Positions 51,225 to 59,965 of a DNA stretch of 64,000 nucleotides are shown in pieces (the stretch's first letter is position 1; each line of letters begins with the position of its first letter). Below the pieces are notes generated by a model. That model did not search any database. It was given only the letters and a program-made list of their open reading frames with translations, and was not told the origin of the DNA. A program made the position numbers and the translations under genes. The stretch comes from an uncultured SAR86 cluster bacterium (GTDB taxonomy: Bacteria; Pseudomonadota; Gammaproteobacteria; Magnimaribacterales; AG-339-G14). The stretch covers positions 186,001 through 250,000 of the forward strand of contig CACOBG010000001.1 of NCBI GenBank assembly GCA_902625415.1, in the 5' to 3' direction.

Positions 51225-51461
51225 ATGAGCAAAGAGTGTCAAGTAACAGGTAAAACACCAATGGCAGGGAACAATGTTTCTAAGGCTGTTAATAAAACCA
51301 AAAGAAAGTTTATGCCTAATTTGCATCGTCATAAGTTTTGGGTAGAGTCTGAAAACAAGTATGTGACCCTTACTCTTTCTGCTAAAGGTATGAGAATTAT
51401 TGATAAAAAAGGCATTGATGTAGTTTTAAAAGAAATCAGAGATCGAGGTGAAAAAATATGA
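51225..51461 (+). CDS. rpmB: 50S ribosomal protein L28
   Basis: A 78-residue L28: [17 protein letters not shown] at the start, [23 protein letters not shown] and [26 protein letters not shown] follow E. coli L28 closely. I start at ATG 51225, five codons after the longest ORF start, because it aligns with the family. It overlaps rpmG by 4 bases (ATGA). The coaBC gene is divergent, and radC, which lies between these genes in E. coli and Pseudomonas, is absent. Confidence 0.97.
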   Translation: MSKECQVTGKTPMAGNNVSKAVNKTKRKFMPNLHRHKFWVESENKYVTLTLSAKGMRIIDKKGIDVVLKEIRDRGEKI

Positions 51462-51613
51462 GAGAAAAAATTAAACTAGTCTCCTCTGCTGGAACAGGTC
51501 ACTTCTATACAACAGATAAAAATAAGACTAAAACTCCAGACAAAATAGAATTTAAAAAATATGACCCTAGAGTCAAAAAACACGTCATCTACAAAGAAGA
51601 AAAAATCAAATAA
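51458..51613 (+). CDS. rpmG: 50S ribosomal protein L33
   Basis: A 51-residue protein beginning [19 protein letters not shown] and ending [10 protein letters not shown]. This is L33 of the zinc-free type, lacking CxxC. Compared with E. coli it misses the first four residues (MAKG), so it begins at what is residue 5 there. The start codon overlaps the rpmB stop. Its 3' end overlaps the apparent maf reading frame by 53 bases in another frame. Confidence 0.93.
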   Translation: MREKIKLVSSAGTGHFYTTDKNKTKTPDKIEFKKYDPRVKKHVIYKEEKIK

Positions 51614-52226
51614 TTTCGATATTTATCTTGCTTCTAGTTCGCCAAGAAGAGCTGAGTTACTTAAAAATCTGAAAGTTAATTTCGAAATCCTCAAATGCGA
51701 TTTCGACGAGTCCAACTTTACTGATGAAAGTCCTGAGGATTTCGTTATCAAAAATACCCAGCAAAAATGTCTAGCTGCTCACGCGATTAGACAACAAAAG
51801 GAGTTACCCCATAAGCCAATCTTAACAGCTGACACTATTGTTACCTTGGATGGCAAAATATTTGGAAAGCCTGAAAACAAAGATCATGCCATTGCCATGC
51901 TCCTTGAGTTCTCCGGAAGAAGACACTCGGTTATGACTTGTGTCTGCTTTGGTGAAACCGACCCACGATCTGATACTGAAGTAAAAATAATGTTTGATCT
52001 TGTCAGAACCGAGATTCAATTTGCAAACTTAACTGCTAATCAGTGTGCAAAATATTGGGATACCAATGAACCAAAAGACAAAGCCGGTGCTTATGGTATT
52101 CAAGGTTATGGTGGCTTATTTGTTGAATCTTTGGAAGGCAGCTACAGCAATGTTGTAGGGTTGCCGATCGTTGAGACTTGTAAGATTTTTAAAGAAAAGA
52201 ATATTGGCTACTGGTTGAATCAATAA
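51561..52226 (+). CDS. maf: Maf-like nucleotide pyrophosphatase
   Basis: A house-cleaning pyrophosphatase that hydrolyses non-canonical or surplus nucleoside triphosphates. [53 protein letters not shown] and [11 protein letters not shown] are family motifs. The core begins at about residue 21. The only ATG in frame (51561) lies inside rpmG, giving a 20-residue Lys/Ser/Thr-rich leader not normal for Maf. A non-standard start near 51621 (ATT at IYLASSS) is the alternative. Which is used cannot be told from sequence. Confidence 0.87.
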   Translation: MTLESKNTSSTKKKKSNNFDIYLASSSPRRAELLKNLKVNFEILKCDFDESNFTDESPEDFVIKNTQQKCLAAHAIRQQKELPHKPILTADTIVTLDGKIFGKPENKDHAIAMLLEFSGRRHSVMTCVCFGETDPRSDTEVKIMFDLVRTEIQFANLTANQCAKYWDTNEPKDKAGAYGIQGYGGLFVESLEGSYSNVVGLPIVETCKIFKEKNIGYWLNQ

Positions 52227-52251
52227 CTTTTTAATTCAGATAAAATAAAGT

Positions 52252-53778
52252 GTGAATTTTTCTAAATTTTTCGCTGGATTTTTTTTAGGTTCTTTAATTG
52301 TCTTAGCTTTTCAGCCCTTTAATTATTGGTTTGTAACTTTTCTCATCCCAGGGCTTTTATATCAATTAATTAAAAGTGAAGGCATAAAAAATACTTTTTT
52401 TATTTCCTATTTTTTTGGTTTAGGTATTTGGGCATTTGGAATATTCTGGATAGAAAATAGTATAACTGTTTATGGGGGAGCCTCCCCAATATTGGGTAGT
52501 TTTCTAACATTATTGTTAGCAGCTTTTTTAAGCTTATTTCAGGCTATCAGTTTTACCGCATTAAAACTTGTTAGCAGCCAAAGGAAAACTTATGAAACAT
52601 TTCTTCTTTTCCCAGCTGCTTGGGTATTGAGCGAATGGTTGAGAGAGTTTCTATTTACTGGTTTTCCATGGTTATACATAGGTTATACCGCTGTAGATAA
52701 TAGCCTTTTGCAGGGTTACATTCCTATCCTTGGAATTTTTGGCATGAGCTTCCTTATTGTTTTGGTCTCTCAGATATTTCTTGCTTTGCTAGACGGTTTA
52801 AGAGATTTAACTCAAAGCAAATCTTTATATCTATCTTCGCTAATATTAGTAATCGTTTTTATCGGCAATCAACCGCTTGAAAATATCAATTGGACTAAAT
52901 CAACTGGAAAGATCTCTGCAACAGTTATTCAACCTAATATTGATATCAAAGAAAAATGGACACAAAACGGATTACAAAAAATAGAAAGCGCAATAGAAAA
53001 GAAATTAAGTGAAAATCCACTTCAAAATCTCACTCAATCTTCTGTCATATTTTGGCCAGAAGTAACTCTGCCAAAATTAATTCAAAAAAATAGTATTGAT
53101 GAATTCAGAAATAATATTCTTAATGAAAATAATATGCTCGGAATGGTCATAGGTGCTTTATCGGAAAACAAGTCAGAAGAAATAAATAATTCATTGATTG
53201 GAATTGGCAATATCTCAGGTATTTACGACAAAAAATTTTTAGTCCCCTTTGGCGAATATGTTCCTCTTTCAGGACTTTTCAGTATATTTTTTGATTTTTT
53301 TAATTTTAATAGGCCTCAAATATTTTCAGGTAACAAGAGCGAACTTATCGGAAATGATTTTATAAAAATATCTTCGGCAATTTGTTATGAAATAGCCTAT
53401 CAAAATGTATTTTTATCTAATAGCAAAAAAACCAATATCCTATTTAATGCCAGTAACGACAATTGGTTTGGAACTGGCTTAGGCCCTCATCAACATTTGC
53501 AAATAGCAAGATTTAGAGCAGCTGAACACCAAAAATATTTGGTCAGATCAACATCAACTGGTATCAGCGCCTTAATTAATAATCGCGGACAGATCATTAA
53601 AAAAATTGAAACTTCTATTAATGGAAATGAATTAGAAAGTTTTCAAGAAGATGTGATTCTTAAGTCGGGTCAAACTCCATATGCATATTTTGGAAAAAAC
53701 CTTTTCTTATTCATATTGGTTATTATCTTTTTTATATCGGCGATATTAAAATTTAAAAGAGATGAAAACATTATTTAA
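52252..53778 (+). CDS. lnt: apolipoprotein N-acyltransferase Lnt
   Basis: An inner-membrane enzyme that adds the third acyl chain to lipoproteins. Six or more membrane segments fill residues 5-200, then a periplasmic CN-hydrolase domain carries the catalytic Glu in FWPEVTLP, Lys in KKFLVPFGEYVPL and Cys in SAICYE. A last membrane segment is near 480-500. Start is GTG at 52252. It overlaps the L,D-transpeptidase gene by 17 bases. It may process the two putative lipoproteins encoded just downstream. Confidence 0.93.
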   Translation: MNFSKFFAGFFLGSLIVLAFQPFNYWFVTFLIPGLLYQLIKSEGIKNTFFISYFFGLGIWAFGIFWIENSITVYGGASPILGSFLTLLLAAFLSLFQAISFTALKLVSSQRKTYETFLLFPAAWVLSEWLREFLFTGFPWLYIGYTAVDNSLLQGYIPILGIFGMSFLIVLVSQIFLALLDGLRDLTQSKSLYLSSLILVIVFIGNQPLENINWTKSTGKISATVIQPNIDIKEKWTQNGLQKIESAIEKKLSENPLQNLTQSSVIFWPEVTLPKLIQKNSIDEFRNNILNENNMLGMVIGALSENKSEEINNSLIGIGNISGIYDKKFLVPFGEYVPLSGLFSIFFDFFNFNRPQIFSGNKSELIGNDFIKISSAICYEIAYQNVFLSNSKKTNILFNASNDNWFGTGLGPHQHLQIARFRAAEHQKYLVRSTSTGISALINNRGQIIKKIETSINGNELESFQEDVILKSGQTPYAYFGKNLFLFILVIIFFISAILKFKRDENII

Positions 53779-54370
53779 GTATTTAATTTTTGTGGTCTTT
53801 AGTTCTGCCTTTTTTTATGGTTGTAGCTCAGTACCTCTGGATTATTCATCTTATGAAAATATTAATTATCAACAGTTTGGTGAAATGAATAAAAACAGAA
53901 CTCACGTTTTGATAAATTTGTCTAAACAAGAACTTACAATAAAAACTCCATATTCAAGTAAAACTTATCCCATTTCATCTTCTGCTTATGGAATCGGTAG
54001 TATTCGAGATAGTTTAAAAACTCCCCTCGGTGCACATGTAATTTCTGAAAAAATAGGTAAAGGAGCAAAAATAGGTTCTGTTTTCAAAGCAAGGAAATTC
54101 ACTGGAGAAGTTATAGAACCAATAACAGAAAAAATAGATATAAAAGAGGATGTCATCACCACCAGAATTCTTTGGCTAGATGGTTTGGAAATTGGAAAAA
54201 ATAAGGGTGGAAATGTAGATTCAAAAAGTCGATATATTTACATACATGGCACTGCCGAAGAAGGTCTTATTGGTGAGCCTGCGAGTTTAGGGTGCATCAG
54301 AATGAGGAATACAGACGTTATAAAGTTATTCAATAGAGTGAGAAAAGGTACACAGGTATTGATTTACTGA
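53762..54370 (+). CDS. L,D-transpeptidase (YkuD) lipoprotein
   Basis: A 202-residue cell-wall enzyme. Residues 1-20 are a signal with lipobox ending FFYGC21, so it should be lipidated and anchored in the envelope. The YkuD domain has the catalytic motif HGTAEEG (H162) and SLGCIRM (C178). ALternatives with the same fold attach Braun lipoprotein or make 3-3 cross-links; which one is unclear. It starts 17 bases before the end of lnt, so the two are cotranscribed. Confidence 0.85.
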   Translation: MKTLFKYLIFVVFSSAFFYGCSSVPLDYSSYENINYQQFGEMNKNRTHVLINLSKQELTIKTPYSSKTYPISSSAYGIGSIRDSLKTPLGAHVISEKIGKGAKIGSVFKARKFTGEVIEPITEKIDIKEDVITTRILWLDGLEIGKNKGGNVDSKSRYIYIHGTAEEGLIGEPASLGCIRMRNTDVIKLFNRVRKGTQVLIY

Positions 54371-54393
54371 GATTTATTATTTAATTTATCAAT

Positions 54394-54990
54394 ATGAGGT
54401 TCGCTTTAGTTTTATTTTCCTTCTTCATAGTGAGTTGCTCTCAAGGAAATGCCGAAACAGATAATTTTAATGCAATGAACTTTCAACCCGATCTTAACAA
54501 AATCCCTGTAGAAGGTTGTCCTGCCATTTTAAATCACAACATCCGTGTGCTTGATTCAAAAGACATCATCAATTTGTGCGAACACAAAGACAAAGTAGTG
54601 CTTGCAGTAAATGTTGCCAGTCGATGCGGTTTCACCTACCAGTACGAAGCTTTGCAAACATTATTTGAAAACTATCAAGGAAAAGATTTTGTGATTTTAG
54701 GTTTTCCTTCTAGAGACTTTATGTTTCAGGAATACAGCGATGAAGGCCAAGTAAAAGAGTTTTGTAATTCCAAGTATGGCGTGACCTTTCCCATGTTCGC
54801 TACATCAAGTGTCAAAGGAAAAAAGGCCAACAGCTTTTATCAAAATCTTGCAATGATTACTGGAAAATCTCCTGATTGGAATTTCACTAAGTATTTGATA
54901 TCCAAAGATGGTGAAGTCTTGAAACCTTTCTCCAAGAATATAGAACCAGATAGCGAAGAAATAATTTCTGCTATCGAATCTCTGCTCTAA
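54394..54990 (+). CDS. glutathione peroxidase family lipoprotein
   Basis: A 198-residue thiol peroxidase. A signal with lipobox IVSC15 suggests an envelope location. The peroxidatic Cys is C78 in NVASRCGFT. The second block usually reads GFPCNQF in this family, but here GFPSRDF replaces it, so the resolving Cys is lost at that place; a 1-Cys or glutathione-dependent mechanism is possible. WNFTKYLISKDG near the C-terminus is the catalytic Trp/Asn block. It follows the L,D-transpeptidase gene by 23 bases. Confidence 0.85.
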   Translation: MRFALVLFSFFIVSCSQGNAETDNFNAMNFQPDLNKIPVEGCPAILNHNIRVLDSKDIINLCEHKDKVVLAVNVASRCGFTYQYEALQTLFENYQGKDFVILGFPSRDFMFQEYSDEGQVKEFCNSKYGVTFPMFATSSVKGKKANSFYQNLAMITGKSPDWNFTKYLISKDGEVLKPFSKNIEPDSEEIISAIESLL

Positions 54991-54999
54991 AATCATAAT

Positions 55000-55035
55000 C
55001 TCTCCTTTTTAAAGAAAACCTCCAAAAGAGGAGAG
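55000..55035. terminator. inverted repeat between convergent genes
   Basis: CTCTCCTTTTT at 55000-55010 is nearly complementary to AAAAGAGGAGAG at 55024-55035, a stem with a 2-base bulge. It lies between the glutathione peroxidase stop and the convergent MFS gene stop at 55042, and could terminate transcription in both directions. Confidence 0.45.
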
Positions 55036-55041
55036 GAGTAA

Positions 55042-56268
55042 TTATGAACTCAATAATAAATCTTCTCTTCTTCTAATGTTCATAAAAAATAAAGCAAGAA
55101 TAAAGAGATTAACGATCCCAGTAATTCCAGCAAAAGCAAAGGCCCAACTATAATCCCCATAGATATCGAAGAAATAGCCTCCTAAGAATCCTCCAAAACC
55201 CATTCCTATCCATCCAAAGAGTGAAGTTAAGCTCATTGCTCGTGCTCCAAATTTTGCAGACACCATAATACGAGTACAGACTAATATGCTAGACATTACG
55301 CCTGAATAAGTGAAACCAAACAATGCTGCTAAAAAATAAATTGAAGCGGGAGAAATTAAATGAGGAAACCAAACTACAAAGATTGTCTGACCCAATGACA
55401 TTAAGATATATCCAGGTAAGGCTCCAATATAATCTCCCAGCATTCCGCCAAGAATCCTCCCAAAGGCTCCACAAATCATCAGTATCATCAACACAGAAGT
55501 GGCAAACTCAAGAGAAAATCCCTTATCGGTGAGCAAAGGAACCAAATGCATTATTGGAATGGACATACAAATGCAACAAAAAATAACCGCAACACTGATC
55601 CAAGAAACTACTTCTTTTTCGGACAGAGGAAAGCTTCTTTCTTCCTCTTCTTCTTGATTTCTTGCATTGATTCTCCATGGTGATTCCTTAATAAGAAAAG
55701 CAATCGGTAAAGAAATTAATATATAAATGATAGCAAGGTTAACATAAGCCATTTTCCATCCTGAGCTCTCAATTAGAATTCCACTTAGATGAGGGATGAA
55801 TGCCTGGCCAATCGCTCCTCCCGAGGCAGCAAGGCCAAGAGCAAGTCCTGGATTTTCTTTAAACCAAAAGCCCACATTTGCATACAACGGAGAAAACAGT
55901 AAGGCGCTTCCCATTGCTCCAAACAAAAAATATAAAGTATAAAACTGGACTATGGAGTCGAGACTACTTAGAGCAAACAAAACAAGACTCATGCAAATGG
56001 CGCCAACAAAACCAAACCACTTAGTTCCATATTTATCTGCGACTTGGCCCCATAAAACACCAAAGACTGCTGAAGAAAGTGATGCGACCGTGTATGCAAA
56101 TGATGTCTGACCTCTAGACCATCCAAATTCTAAAGAAACTGGCTTCAAAAAAACTGAAATTGAAGCCATAGAGCCAAAAGCTAAACCGCTTAATACAAAA
56201 ACAACCAGGACCATTACCCAGCCATAATTAATTCCTCTGTCCTGAAAAAAATCCTCTATCGTTTTCAT
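55042..56268 (-). CDS. MFS transporter (monocarboxylate/OFA-like)
   Basis: A 408-residue inner-membrane transporter with about 12 predicted segments. The N-terminal RGINYGWVMVLVVFVLSGLAFG and SISVFLKPVSLEFGWSRGQTSFAYT, plus WGQVADKYGTKW between segments 2 and 3, resemble the oxalate/formate and monocarboxylate branch. The substrate is not determined. It stands alone, with an inverted repeat at its end and rpiA upstream on the same strand across about 70 bases. Confidence 0.83.
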   Translation of the reverse strand: MKTIEDFFQDRGINYGWVMVLVVFVLSGLAFGSMASISVFLKPVSLEFGWSRGQTSFAYTVASLSSAVFGVLWGQVADKYGTKWFGFVGAICMSLVLFALSSLDSIVQFYTLYFLFGAMGSALLFSPLYANVGFWFKENPGLALGLAASGGAIGQAFIPHLSGILIESSGWKMAYVNLAIIYILISLPIAFLIKESPWRINARNQEEEEERSFPLSEKEVVSWISVAVIFCCICMSIPIMHLVPLLTDKGFSLEFATSVLMILMICGAFGRILGGMLGDYIGALPGYILMSLGQTIFVVWFPHLISPASIYFLAALFGFTYSGVMSSILVCTRIMVSAKFGARAMSLTSLFGWIGMGFGGFLGGYFFDIYGDYSWAFAFAGITGIVNLFILALFFMNIRRREDLLLSS

Positions 56269-56339
56269 GTTTTCATCAAAAAAATGATTAGTCTGCTTTA
56301 GAAATTTCGTCTATGCGGCTGGTGAAGCCTTTTTCTAAA

Positions 56340-57017
56340 TCACTGCTCTAAAACTTCTGGAACTCCGTTTTTATCTATAACCAAACAATCCGCCTTTCTT
56401 GCAGCAAATATACCATTGGCTACGACACCCGGAATGTTATTGATTTCGTTTTCAAAGTCATAAGGTACGTTAAGTTTTAAGTTCCGGACATCTATTATTT
56501 GATTTCCATTGTCAGATACAAATCCTACTCTATATTCTGGTGTTCCTCCTTTTACCACAATCTGTCGTGCGACATAACTTCTCGCCATTGGAATGACTTC
56601 AATAGCAACTGGAAATTTTCCAAGTAGTTTTACTTTTTTAGAAGAATCGCAAATGCAAATGAATTTTTTAGATGCTGAGGCAATGATCTTTTCTCGGGTC
56701 AATGCTCCTCCGCCGCCTTTGATCATTTCAAAACGATCATTGATTTCATCAGCACCATCAATATAAAAATCCGGCGAGCCAACGTCATTTAATTCAGAAA
56801 CTTCAAAACCTGCCTCTTCCAATAATTGCGTGCTTGCAACTGAACTGGATACGATGGCTTTGATTTCAGGTTTTCTATTGATCAATTCTTTGATAAAAAA
56901 ATTAGTAGTACTTCCTGTACCAATACCCAAAATACAATCCTTGTGAAGCTTTGTGGCGAGATACTCATAGGCTTTACTTGCAACAGCTTGTTTGGTTTCT
57001 GAGTTAGAATTTTCCAT
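56340..57017 (-). CDS. rpiA: ribose-5-phosphate isomerase A
   Basis: The enzyme interconverts ribose and ribulose 5-phosphate in the pentose phosphate pathway. In 225 residues it has GIGTGSTTNFFI near 36-47, DGADEIND near 88-95 with the catalytic Asp, and KGGGGALTREKI near 100-111 with the catalytic Lys/Glu pair. It is divergent from ilvA, as rpiA and ilvA are in many proteobacteria. Confidence 0.96.
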   Translation of the reverse strand: MENSNSETKQAVASKAYEYLATKLHKDCILGIGTGSTTNFFIKELINRKPEIKAIVSSSVASTQLLEEAGFEVSELNDVGSPDFYIDGADEINDRFEMIKGGGGALTREKIIASASKKFICICDSSKKVKLLGKFPVAIEVIPMARSYVARQIVVKGGTPEYRVGFVSDNGNQIIDVRNLKLNVPYDFENEINNIPGVVANGIFAARKADCLVIDKNGVPEVLEQ

Positions 57018-57071
57018 GTCTATGGCTTATAAGAGAACTCTACGTATAATACCTCGCTTTCCAGAATTTTT

Positions 57072-58604
57072 ATGAAAAAAGTAATCAAAAACTACATAGA
57101 TAAAATAGAGAACTCTAAAGTTTATGAGGTCGCTAATATTTCGCCTCTAACAAAGGCTGATAATTTATCAAAAGAACTGGCAAATAGTATTTTCTTAAAA
57201 AGAGAAGATTTACAGCCTACCCACTCTTTTAAAATTAGGGGTGCTTACAACAAGATTGCTCACCTTTATAAATCCAAAAAGATTTCTGAGGTGGCAACAG
57301 CATCCGCGGGAAATCATGCCCAAGGAGTAGCTTATTCGGCAAAAGAGCTAGGCATCAAGGCAACTATCTTCATGCCAAAGACCACGCCTTTGATCAAAGT
57401 TAACGCAGTGAGAGATTTGAAAGCTAAGGTAGTTTTGGTAGGTAATAACTTTGATGATGCGCTTAAAGAATCGAAAACATTCTGTAAAAAAAATAAAGTA
57501 AATTTCATTCACCCATTTGATGATCCATTAGTAATTGCAGGACAAGGTACGGTTGGCATGGAAATCTCAGAACAATTTCCTGAAAATCTTTATGCTGTAT
57601 TCGTTGCTGTTGGTGGTGGTGGTTTGATTGCTGGAATTGGAGCTTACTTAAATAAGGTTCATCCCAGTGTAAAAATAATAGGTGTTGAAGCAGCGGATTC
57701 AGCAGGATTACATGCCTCTGTGAAGGCAGGTAAAAGAGTGAAACTCAAAGAAGTTGGATTGTTTGCTGATGGAGCTGCGGCAAAACAAATAGGAAAAAAT
57801 AACTACGAACTTATACAAAATTTCTTGGATGATTCAATAACCGTTGATACCGATGAAATTTGTGCTGCTGTGAAAGATACTTTCTTGGAAACTAGGACTG
57901 TTCCTGAACCAACTGGAGCATTAGCACTCGCAGGATTAAAAAAATACATAAGCCAAAAAAGAATTAAGAATAAAAATCTTATCGCAACTTATTGCGGCTC
58001 AAATCTCAATTTTGAGTCTTTGGGACATATTGTTGAAAGATCCAAAATTGGAGAAAAAAAGGAAATTATTTTAAGTATAGCTATAGACGAAAAAAAGGGT
58101 TCGTTTAGGAAACTTTGCAAAGACATCGGCCAAAAAAATATCACCGAGTTTAGTTACAGAAAAGATGGCAGTTCTAAAGCAAAAATTCTTTTGGGATTGG
58201 AACTTCAAGATTCAAAAAAAAGCAAAGATATTTTTTTAAAAGCCTTAAGAAATAAAAAGTACTCTTTTACAGATTTAAGCAATGATGAAATCTCTAAAAA
58301 ACATCTTAAATTCATGCATGGTGGTAGAGGACCCCAACTAGAAGGTGAATTCGTAGAAGAAGTTTACAGTGTAGATTTCCCTGAAAAACCAGGTGCCCTA
58401 CTCAATTTTTTAACTTTGCTTAAAGACAAGTGGGATATCTCCCTTTTTCATTATAAAAATCAAGGTGCAATCTATGGTGGTGCTTTAGTAGGTTTTACAA
58501 TAAGACAGAAGCAAGTAAAAAGTTTGGAAAGAGATCTCCTAAGAATTTCCTATCCTTTTACCAGAGAGACTGAAAACCTAGGTTACCAAGCTTTTTTAAA
58601 GTAA
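57072..58604 (+). CDS. ilvA: biosynthetic threonine dehydratase IlvA
   Basis: A PLP enzyme making 2-oxobutanoate for isoleucine. The PLP lysine is in KREDLQPTHSFKIRGAYNK (near 43-61), ASAGNHAQGVA near 76-86, and VGGGGLIAGI near 179-188 binds the phosphate. The C-terminal third (from about 330) has two ACT-like regulatory domains that bind Ile and Val, with GALLNFLTLLKDKWDISLFHYKNQG typical of them. It has 510 residues. It overlaps convergent fau by 9 bases. IlvE at 5 kb works later in the same pathway. Confidence 0.95.
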   Translation: MKKVIKNYIDKIENSKVYEVANISPLTKADNLSKELANSIFLKREDLQPTHSFKIRGAYNKIAHLYKSKKISEVATASAGNHAQGVAYSAKELGIKATIFMPKTTPLIKVNAVRDLKAKVVLVGNNFDDALKESKTFCKKNKVNFIHPFDDPLVIAGQGTVGMEISEQFPENLYAVFVAVGGGGLIAGIGAYLNKVHPSVKIIGVEAADSAGLHASVKAGKRVKLKEVGLFADGAAAKQIGKNNYELIQNFLDDSITVDTDEICAAVKDTFLETRTVPEPTGALALAGLKKYISQKRIKNKNLIATYCGSNLNFESLGHIVERSKIGEKKEIILSIAIDEKKGSFRKLCKDIGQKNITEFSYRKDGSSKAKILLGLELQDSKKSKDIFLKALRNKKYSFTDLSNDEISKKHLKFMHGGRGPQLEGEFVEEVYSVDFPEKPGALLNFLTLLKDKWDISLFHYKNQGAIYGGALVGFTIRQKQVKSLERDLLRISYPFTRETENLGYQAFLK

Positions 58605-59147
58605 TTGCTTATCTGTAAAGGCTACATCTAACTTCAAGTCGAAGTCTTCAAGTATTAATTTTTTTATGAATTGAAACTCATAAGCCAAGCCAATAAATTC
58701 TGGTTCGGTGACTCCTGAAAAAGTTTTATCATAAAAACCTCCTCCGAATCCCAATCTTTGAAAATTCTCATTGAAAGCGCGTAAAGGAACAATAACCGCA
58801 TCTAATCTCTCGAGCTCAATGGTCTCCTCACTCATGGGTTCAAAGATATTTAAAGAATTCTTTCTAAATTTAGTTTTTTTGTTACAAAGTACAAATTCCA
58901 ATTTATTACTCTTGGAATTGATTTTTGGAAGATAAAAATGATTTTTGGAATCTGCTAGAAATTTATTTATTTTCTCAGTTGAAACTTCATAAGGCAGAGA
59001 AATATAACTTGCAACGTGTGAAAAATCTTTTTTCTCCAAATGTTCTTTTATAAAATCTAAGTGGACTTTTTCTTGGTAACTTTTAGAGGAGGCAGTTAAG
59101 CTTTTGAAGCCTTTTGAAATTAACTCTCTTGCTTCAGTTTTATTCAT
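58596..59147 (-). CDS. fau: 5-formyltetrahydrofolate cyclo-ligase
   Basis: The enzyme returns 5-formyl-THF to the active folate pool. In 183 residues the C-terminal motif LGFGGGFYDKTF is clear and VIVPLRAFNENFQRLG precedes it; an N-terminal basic segment holds the ATP site. The place of this gene, directly after 6S RNA and zapA, is the conserved gammaproteobacterial order zapA-ssrS-fau. Confidence 0.93.
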   Translation of the reverse strand: MNKTEARELISKGFKSLTASSKSYQEKVHLDFIKEHLEKKDFSHVASYISLPYEVSTEKINKFLADSKNHFYLPKINSKSNKLEFVLCNKKTKFRKNSLNIFEPMSEETIELERLDAVIVPLRAFNENFQRLGFGGGFYDKTFSGVTEPEFIGLAYEFQFIKKLILEDFDLKLDVAFTDKQLL

Positions 59148-59155
59148 ATTTAAGA

Positions 59156-59330
59156 GAGCTTCCCAAGTTATCGCCGTTAAATAAAACCCGAACCGTATAG
59201 TTCAGGTCGGGAAGAATCACCATCTATCAGGCTGCCCTAAGGGCGCTCAACAAGAGAAGTATCAAATTCCCTATTTATTTTGCATCGGCTCGAAGTGTTA
59301 TATAACTAGCAAATAAGCCAGGAAGCTTTG
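59156..59330 (-). ncRNA. ssrS: 6S RNA
   Basis: The spacer between zapA and fau is where 6S RNA lies in gammaproteobacteria. On the minus strand it has the conserved CGAGCCGAT block near the middle and a 3' hairpin CCTGAAC-tata-GGTTCGGG like E. coli 6S. The ends pair: GCTTCCTGGCTTATT near the 5' end with GATAACTTGGGAAGC at the 3' end, 14 of 15 pairs counting G-U. The central bubble and closing stem mimic an open promoter and sequester sigma-70 polymerase. Ends are approximate to about 5 bases. Confidence 0.85.
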
Positions 59331-59333
59331 AAA

Positions 59334-59339
59334 ATTATA
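59334..59339 (-). promoter_or_regulatory. -10 element of the 6S RNA promoter
   Basis: A perfect TATAAT on the minus strand 4-8 bases before the likely 6S 5' end, lying between the zapA stop at 59348 and the 6S gene. The -35 region would fall in the 3' end of zapA and no strong hexamer is visible. Confidence 0.6.
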
Positions 59340-59347
59340 GCAATATT

Positions 59348-59713
59348 TTAAAGCTTAGATAATTCCGAAATCTCATCTACTAACTTAAGACTTAAATTTT
59401 CTTCTTCAGATGGATCGACTTTTTCGTCTGAAACATTTGCGGCTGATTTTTCATCTGTAGCCGATGATTCATCATTTGCCTCGGTTGATGAAGCTTCTTC
59501 GTTTGAGAGGAATTCATTCACTACATCAAGACCTGCTAATACGGCAACTTTTTCAATTGGAAGATTTCTCGTTTTGCGTTTGATAGATTTGATTCGCTTA
59601 TCCAAAATTTCACCGGCTTCGATCAAAGTGGATTGTTCCTCGGGCGGACAATATAGTTGATACTCGATGCCTGCTATTTTAAGGGTAACTATGTCTTGAT
59701 TGTCTTCACTCAT
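59348..59713 (-). CDS. zapA: cell division protein ZapA
   Basis: ZapA bundles FtsZ filaments in the Z-ring. The 121-residue protein opens SEDNQDIVTLKIAGIEYQLYCPPEEQ, the FtsZ-binding domain, and GLDVVNEFL begins the coiled-coil. The C-terminal 40 residues are very Ser/Asp/Glu-rich (about 75-110) before a last LKLVDEISEL helix. The start overlaps the upstream coiled-coil gene by 4 bases. Confidence 0.9.
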   Translation of the reverse strand: MSEDNQDIVTLKIAGIEYQLYCPPEEQSTLIEAGEILDKRIKSIKRKTRNLPIEKVAVLAGLDVVNEFLSNEEASSTEANDESSATDEKSAANVSDEKVDPSEEENLSLKLVDEISELSKL

Positions 59714-59898
59714 AAAGCTTCTAATTTTGAAATCAATATTTCTAACTTATTTCTTGATAATTCTATATTATCTTTTAATCGATTATTCTCTTTTTTAAGT
59801 CTTAAATTTTTGTTTCTTAGATCTTTATTTGCCTCTCTAAGTTTTTTAGAAAGTTCTAAAAGTTCCTTTAGATTTTTCTCTAATTCCTTCTGCGACAC
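59710..59898 (-). CDS. TIGR02449-type small coiled-coil protein (cell division-associated)
   Basis: A 62-residue protein that is one helix of heptads rich in Leu, Lys and Glu (LLELSKKLREANKDLRNKN and on to LEILISKLEAL). It resembles the TIGR02449/ZapB-like proteins that precede zapA in gammaproteobacteria, where pairing with ZapA is presumed. The ATGA overlap with zapA argues the pair is coupled. It is short, but the conserved context makes it real. Confidence 0.75.
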   Translation of the reverse strand: MSQKELEKNLKELLELSKKLREANKDLRNKNLRLKKENNRLKDNIELSRNKLEILISKLEAL

Positions 59899-59965
59899 AA
59901 ATATTATTTTATTCTTATATCAATAACGTTTCTATAAAGACTTTATATTAGAGTAAAATTCTTTT

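Noticed and set aside
59156..59330. Intergenic space before fau as a T-box or riboswitch
   Set aside because: Position, closing stem and the CGAGCCGAT block fit 6S RNA, and nothing fits a riboswitch aptamer better.
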